Part shown: in pieces, positions 14,922 through 17,995 of the stretch
How positions within the stretch are numbered: position 1 is the stretch's first letter
How the letters are laid out: every line of letters begins with the position of its first letter
Assembly (NCBI GenBank): GCA_016282815.1
Contig: JAEELU010000059.1
Coordinates: forward strand, 1-17,995
DNA from: Acholeplasmatales bacterium
GTDB taxonomy: Bacteria > Bacillota_I > Bacilli_A > Acholeplasmatales > Anaeroplasmataceae
DNA length: 17,995 nt
Reading direction: 5' to 3'
Notes under the pieces: generated by a model
Databases searched by the model: none
Seen by the model: only the letters and a program-made list of their open reading frames with translations
What the model was told of the DNA's origin: nothing
Program-made: the position numbers and the translations under genes

Positions 14922-16112
14922 TTATGCCTTTTCAGATACCATTTCCTTGAATTTATTTAAATCTTCAAGGAACTCGAATCTTGCTATAAAGAATTCATTA
15001 CCCATGGCACCAGATAGAGCAGAGCTCATTCTATCATGCATTTGAATGAATGGATAAACCTTCTTTATGTCCTCAAATGAATATTTATATTTAAATCTAT
15101 CACGTCTACCATAGTAGAAGCAATAATACTTAGGATGATCCATTTTAACATTAACAATTTTGTCATAGCAGATCACATCTGCATATATTTGATATGTATC
15201 AACTGATTGAGCAAAGTTAATCATATCAGGAGTATATCCTCCAGGTGGACGCATGTTAACCTCTAAGGCTACGATATCACCTGATTTACCAAGTCCTTTT
15301 TTATCCTTAGTTAATCTAAAGAATTCTAGATGGAAATATCTTGATTTAATCTTAAATGCCTTTAAAACCTTTTGACCAATCTTTTTGATATCCTCTGGAA
15401 CCTCCTTATTTACATAATAAGTGATTTCTAGATTTTCATTAACGATATCCATGATAGAAGGAGGGAATACCTCGTTATCACAGAATACAACCTTACTATT
15501 TGAATCACAAATTCCATCAAATGAAGTAATATCACCATAGATGTATTCCTCCATAATATATGGAACCTGGAATCCCTTATTATAGAAATTCTTTAAATCA
15601 TTTTCATTTTCAATTCTATATGTTGCCTGAGCACCAACACCAACATTTGGTTTAACTACTACTGGGAATCCAACCTCATCATTGATGAATTTTAAATCCT
15701 CTTCATAGCTTGTACAGAATTTATATCTAGCTACTGGTACGCCAGCCTTTTTATAGAATTCTTTCATTTCACTTTTAGAAGTGAAAGATGTAACATCCTC
15801 AGCCTTAGCACCCTCAATATTAAAGTCAGTTCTTAGCTTTGCATCCTGTCTTAGCCAATATTCATTGTTTGATTCAAGAAAATCAATCTTACCATACTTG
15901 AATGCGAAGAAAGCAACTGCTCTATATACCTCATCATAATTTTCAAGTGAAACAACCTTATAATACTCAGTTAAAGAGTCTTTAACTCTTTGTTCAAGCT
16001 CATTATATGGTGTGTCACCTATACCTAATACATTAACCCCATTTTTCTTTAATCTATCACAGAAATTGTAATAGTTTTTTGGGAATGCAGGAGATATAAA
16101 AATAAAATTCAT
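14922..16112 (-). CDS. Stand-alone ATP-grasp enzyme, substrate unknown
   Basis: A 396-residue ATP-grasp protein of the carbamoyl-phosphate-synthase-like type. These enzymes use ATP to activate a carboxylate as acyl phosphate and join it to a nucleophile. Residues 1-100 form a Rossmann-like pre-domain (MNFIFISPAFPKNYYNF). Then come GFPVVVKPNVGVGAQATYR (ATP-binding lysine and glycine loop), PYIMEEYIYGDITSFDGI (Glu-rich adenine-binding hinge) and HLEFFRL with ALEVNMRPPGGY (Mg-binding Glu/Asn). The C-terminus, from about residue 320, is specific to this protein. Three starts are possible (GTG 16121, ATG 16118, ATG 16112); ATG 16112 is chosen because AAAGG lies 8 bases before it. No ligase partner or biosynthetic cluster is nearby, so the substrate cannot be inferred. 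Confidence 0.88.
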   Translation of the reverse strand: MNFIFISPAFPKNYYNFCDRLKKNGVNVLGIGDTPYNELEQRVKDSLTEYYKVVSLENYDEVYRAVAFFAFKYGKIDFLESNNEYWLRQDAKLRTDFNIEGAKAEDVTSFTSKSEMKEFYKKAGVPVARYKFCTSYEEDLKFINDEVGFPVVVKPNVGVGAQATYRIENENDLKNFYNKGFQVPYIMEEYIYGDITSFDGICDSNSKVVFCDNEVFPPSIMDIVNENLEITYYVNKEVPEDIKKIGQKVLKAFKIKSRYFHLEFFRLTKDKKGLGKSGDIVALEVNMRPPGGYTPDMINFAQSVDTYQIYADVICYDKIVNVKMDHPKYYCFYYGRRDRFKYKYSFEDIKKVYPFIQMHDRMSSALSGAMGNEFFIARFEFLEDLNKFKEMVSEKA

Positions 16113-16149
16113 AAACATCACCTTTTCTTTTTACTACACAATTTATTAA

Positions 16150-16158
16150 ATTATATCA
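16150..16158 (-). promoter_or_regulatory. Extended -10 promoter of the ATP-grasp gene
   Basis: Minus-strand TGATATAAT: TATAAT (16155-16150) preceded by TGA. I see no good -35. The 11-base string TATGATATAAT is identical to the -10 region of the tig promoter. Confidence 0.55.
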
Positions 16159-16197
16159 TAATTAAATAAATAAAGAGTATATTTTTATTATTTTTTC

Positions 16198-16226
16198 TTT
16201 AAAAATTAGTCATTTTAAAGTATAAT
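16198..16226 (+). promoter_or_regulatory. Promoter of the 296-residue membrane protein gene
   Basis: TATAAT at 16221-16226 with a weak TTTAAA 17 bases upstream (16198-16203). It lies in the divergent AT-rich spacer between the ATP-grasp gene and the membrane protein gene. Confidence 0.5.
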
Positions 16227-16255
16227 ATAATTACGTTTTAGGGTTGGTGATTAAA

Positions 16256-17146
16256 ATGAAAAAGAATAAAAAGAAAAACGAAGAAGTAATAATCAATGTA
16301 GACGCAACCGATGGACATGAAGTCGAAAAGGACGAAGAGGTTAAGCCTGAGATTGTTGAACCTAAGAAGAAAAGAACTGGCTTTGCTAGATTATTCCAAA
16401 CATTCAACATTTATAAGTTCATTGTAAAGATTGTTGCAACAATATTATTATTAACATTCGGTATCATTATATTAATTTATAGAGACACTACAGCATTATT
16501 TGCTTTATATATAATTACTGGTGGTGTTACAACATTCCAAGCATTGATAAGATCTATATTCTTATTTAAGAAATCAAGAAATGGTAGAGCTAAGATTGTA
16601 ACTGCTATAGAATTATTACTAGAATTCCTATTAGGCCTATTCTTCATTATAGGTGCTCTTGCTCAATATGCTGTTAATATTGAAACAGCTGATAATAAGC
16701 AATCACAATTCGTTCATGATTATGTAAAATTCGTAAATGATTACTATCCATTATTTACAGCTATCATTTTCTATGTTGGCTCAATGTCATACTTCTGGAG
16801 AACAATTCTTCTTAAGGATGAAACTGATAAGTTCAAGTTCTGGATGAATTTCACATTAATCACTGGTGCTGTTGTATTAGCTGCATTCAGAAAGGATTGG
16901 AATGCAATTGTTATTGCAATCATAATTGCTGTATTAGCTTTAATCTCTGCTTTAGTAATTGGTGGAGAAGCAATTGGTGGATATATCCTATATCGTAAGG
17001 AAACAAGACCAGTTAAGGAAGATAAAAAGGAAGAGCAAAAGGGTATTGAGGCTCCTGCAAAGGATGACGAAAAGGAATATGATGATGTTGATCCAAACGC
17101 CATTCCTCATGAGGAACCAAATACAGATACAGATGTAATTAGCTAG
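16256..17146 (+). CDS. Integral membrane protein with charged tails, unknown function
   Basis: A 296-residue protein I do not recognise. Residues 1-45 are Lys/Glu-rich and hydrophilic. About six hydrophobic segments follow: KIVATILLLTFGIIILIY, ALFALYIITGGVTTF, ELLLEFLLGLFFIIGAL, PLFTAIIFYVGSMSYFW, FTLITGAVVLAAF and the long IVIAIIIAVLALISALVIGG. The last ~45 residues are again Lys/Glu/Asp-rich. The helix-pair layout with a charged turn (LLKDETDKFKF) recalls the 4-helix units of the 862-residue protein, and a loose likeness to HdeD-type six-helix proteins is possible; neither is proven. The ATG at 16256 is preferred over in-frame TTG 16244 and GTG 16247, which fall in the AGGGTTGGTGAT ribosome-binding region (GGTGAT 16246-16251). 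It is the only gene here ending in TAG. Confidence 0.85.
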   Translation: MKKNKKKNEEVIINVDATDGHEVEKDEEVKPEIVEPKKKRTGFARLFQTFNIYKFIVKIVATILLLTFGIIILIYRDTTALFALYIITGGVTTFQALIRSIFLFKKSRNGRAKIVTAIELLLEFLLGLFFIIGALAQYAVNIETADNKQSQFVHDYVKFVNDYYPLFTAIIFYVGSMSYFWRTILLKDETDKFKFWMNFTLITGAVVLAAFRKDWNAIVIAIIIAVLALISALVIGGEAIGGYILYRKETRPVKEDKKEEQKGIEAPAKDDEKEYDDVDPNAIPHEEPNTDTDVIS

Positions 17147-17151
17147 TCAAA

Positions 17152-17179
17152 AAGGGATTGCTTAAGCAATCCTTTTACT
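17152..17179 (+). terminator. Terminator of the 296-residue membrane protein gene
   Basis: Palindrome GGATTGC-TTAA-GCAATCC (17155-17172), extended by A/T pairs on both sides and followed by TTTTACTTTG. It separates this gene from tig. Confidence 0.9.
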
Positions 17180-17193
17180 TTGTAAAAATTATG

Positions 17194-17221
17194 TTTACTT
17201 TAGAAATTATTATGATATAAT
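17194..17221 (+). promoter_or_regulatory. Promoter of tig
   Basis: TTTACT (17194-17199), a 16-base spacer and TATAAT (17216-17221), with TGA directly before the -10 (extended -10). The expected start is near 17228, giving a leader of about 105 bases before the tig ATG, long for this window. Confidence 0.6.
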
Positions 17222-17253
17222 AAAGTAGTCGTTTTAATTTAATAAGGAATATT

Positions 17254-17340
17254 GTGGAGATTATATTAAAAATTAAATTATTTGTGTGGAGGATTAGACC
17301 TATTCCTATAAATCTCGGTCTAGATAGTTATCATGATTAA
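17254..17340 (+). CDS. Possible 28-codon leader ORF overlapping the tig start
   Basis: GTG start 5 bases after AAGGA (17244-17248). The frame stays open through the whole tig leader and ends in TAA at 17338-17340, eight bases past the first base of the tig ATG (17333). The predicted peptide is basic and hydrophobic at first (EIILKIKLFVWRI) and then reads RPIPINLGLDSYHD. It resembles nothing I know. A 28-codon frame can arise by chance; the points in favour are its own SD and its ATGA-type overlap with a gene that lacks a well-placed SD. If real it would couple translation to tig. Confidence 0.3.
   Translation: MEIILKIKLFVWRIRPIPINLGLDSYHD
17295..17322 (+). promoter_or_regulatory. Leader hairpin before tig
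   Basis: TAGACC (17295-17300) can pair with GGTCTA (17317-17322) around a 16-base loop. GGAGG (17288-17292), the best SD in the leader, is 40 bases from the tig ATG; folding this stem would leave about 12 unpaired bases between SD and start. Function is inference. Confidence 0.4.
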
Positions 17341-17995
17341 AGAAAGAACTGAAAATAGTCAATTAAAGCTTACTTTTGACGTAACTAAGGAAGATTTCGA
17401 AAAGGCATTAGATAAGGCTTTTGAAATCGACAATGCTAAGGTTACTATCCAAGGCTTTAGAAAGGGTAAAGCTCCAAGAAGTATTTTCGAGAAGAATTAT
17501 GGTGTTGAGTCATTATTTGCAACTGCATGTGATGTTATTTTAAATGAAAAGGTAAAGGAAGCAATCGCTGATGAAGAAGTTACTAAGAATGCAATTGGTA
17601 ATTTCGAGCCTTTACTTGAGGATAAGATTGAAAGAGGTAAAGATTTCAAGGTATCTCTAGTAATCGATGTATATCCTGAAGTAACTCTACCTGAATATAA
17701 GGGTGTTGAGGTTAAGAAGCAAAACCTAAGAGTAACTGAGGATGAAGTAAAGAAGTCTATTGAAGCAATGGCTAAGAAGGATGCTACAATGGAAGCTAAG
17801 AAGAACCAAGTAATTGCTAAGGGTGATTATGCTACATTTGATTTCGTTGGTTCAATTGATGGTAAGGAATTCGAAGGTGGAAAGGCTGAGAACTATGAGC
17901 TTCAAATCGGTTCTGGTCAATTCATCCCTGGCTTTGAGGACCAAATGATTGGTATGAAGAGCGGTGAGTCTAAGGATGTTAATGTAACATTCCCT
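17333..17995 (+). CDS. tig: Trigger factor, N-terminal part (cut by window end)
   Basis: The first 221 codons of the ribosome-bound chaperone that meets nascent chains at the exit tunnel. Residues 1-115 are the ribosome-binding domain with the signature GFRKGKAP (41-48), which docks to ribosomal protein uL23. From about residue 155 the FKBP-type peptidyl-prolyl isomerase domain begins (KGDYATFDFVGSIDG, then IGSGQFIPGFEDQMIGMKSGE). The C-terminal chaperone arms lie outside the window. The ATG at 17333 gives the normal family start MIKERTENSQLKLTFDV and an in-frame stop lies four codons upstream, so the start is firm even though no SD sits at the usual distance. In many Bacillota tig is followed by clpX or lon; the downstream side is not visible. 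Confidence 0.96.
   Translation, partial: MIKERTENSQLKLTFDVTKEDFEKALDKAFEIDNAKVTIQGFRKGKAPRSIFEKNYGVESLFATACDVILNEKVKEAIADEEVTKNAIGNFEPLLEDKIERGKDFKVSLVIDVYPEVTLPEYKGVEVKKQNLRVTEDEVKKSIEAMAKKDATMEAKKNQVIAKGDYATFDFVGSIDGKEFEGGKAENYELQIGSGQFIPGFEDQMIGMKSGESKDVNVTFP

Noticed and set aside
16771..17103. Minus-strand ORF of 110 codons opposite the 296-residue membrane protein
   Set aside because: Fully antisense to a convincing gene, with Ser-rich shadow composition and no SD or promoter.
17254..17340. Leader frame as an N-terminal extension of trigger factor by frameshift
   Set aside because: The tig ATG at 17333 already gives the normal family N-terminus, and no slippery sequence is seen at the overlap; kept only as a possible separate leader ORF.
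1..17995. Mobile elements, CRISPR arrays, tRNA or rRNA genes, defence systems
   Set aside because: I looked for transposase-like frames, regularly spaced repeats, cloverleaf ends and nuclease/toxin motifs and found none; composition is even across the window.

Overview
The window is an AT-rich bacterial chromosome segment with Bacillota-type signals: AAGGAGG-like ribosome binding sites, TTGACA/TATAAT promoters, U-tailed hairpin terminators and a trigger factor gene. Tryptophan is written TGG, no gene is interrupted by TGA, and one gene ends in TGA, so the standard code is in use. Together these suggest an uncultured, gut-type member of the Bacilli or a relative of the Erysipelotrichales/Acholeplasma branch. 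That placement is inference.

Positions 1-6777 hold the 3' part of one branched-chain amino acid operon: cimA (only its end)-leuC-leuD-leuB-ilvD-ilvB, closed by a strong terminator. Because citramalate synthase sits directly upstream of leuCDB, the shared LeuCD/LeuB enzymes probably make 2-oxobutyrate for isoleucine from pyruvate and acetyl-CoA, as well as serving leucine synthesis. ilvC, ilvN and ilvE are not in the window. A degV-family fatty-acid-binding gene follows with its own promoter and an unusual leader.

The leucine-committing enzyme, a long-form LeuA, lies apart on the minus strand (7799-9463). It diverges from a lysR-type regulator, and a perfect 21-bp palindrome lies between the two promoters. 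lysR leads a compact plus-strand operon with an RluA-type pseudouridine synthase and a PhoH-type ATPase, ended by a terminator at 12111-12140.

Positions 12255-17146 hold accessory genes. The first is an 862-residue protein with about 12 membrane helices that look like three tandem 4-helix units, a Glu-rich linker, and a cytosolic C-terminal part whose last ~58 residues resemble the C-terminal domain of ribosomal protein uL15. Next are a convergent stand-alone ATP-grasp enzyme and a second, smaller multi-helix membrane protein with charged tails. The window ends inside tig (trigger factor), whose leader contains a possible 28-codon upstream reading frame overlapping the tig start. The least understood and most interesting objects are the 862-residue membrane/uL15-like protein and the tig and degV leaders. 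I saw no mobile elements, CRISPR arrays, tRNA or rRNA genes, and no gene-free stretch longer than about 190 bases.
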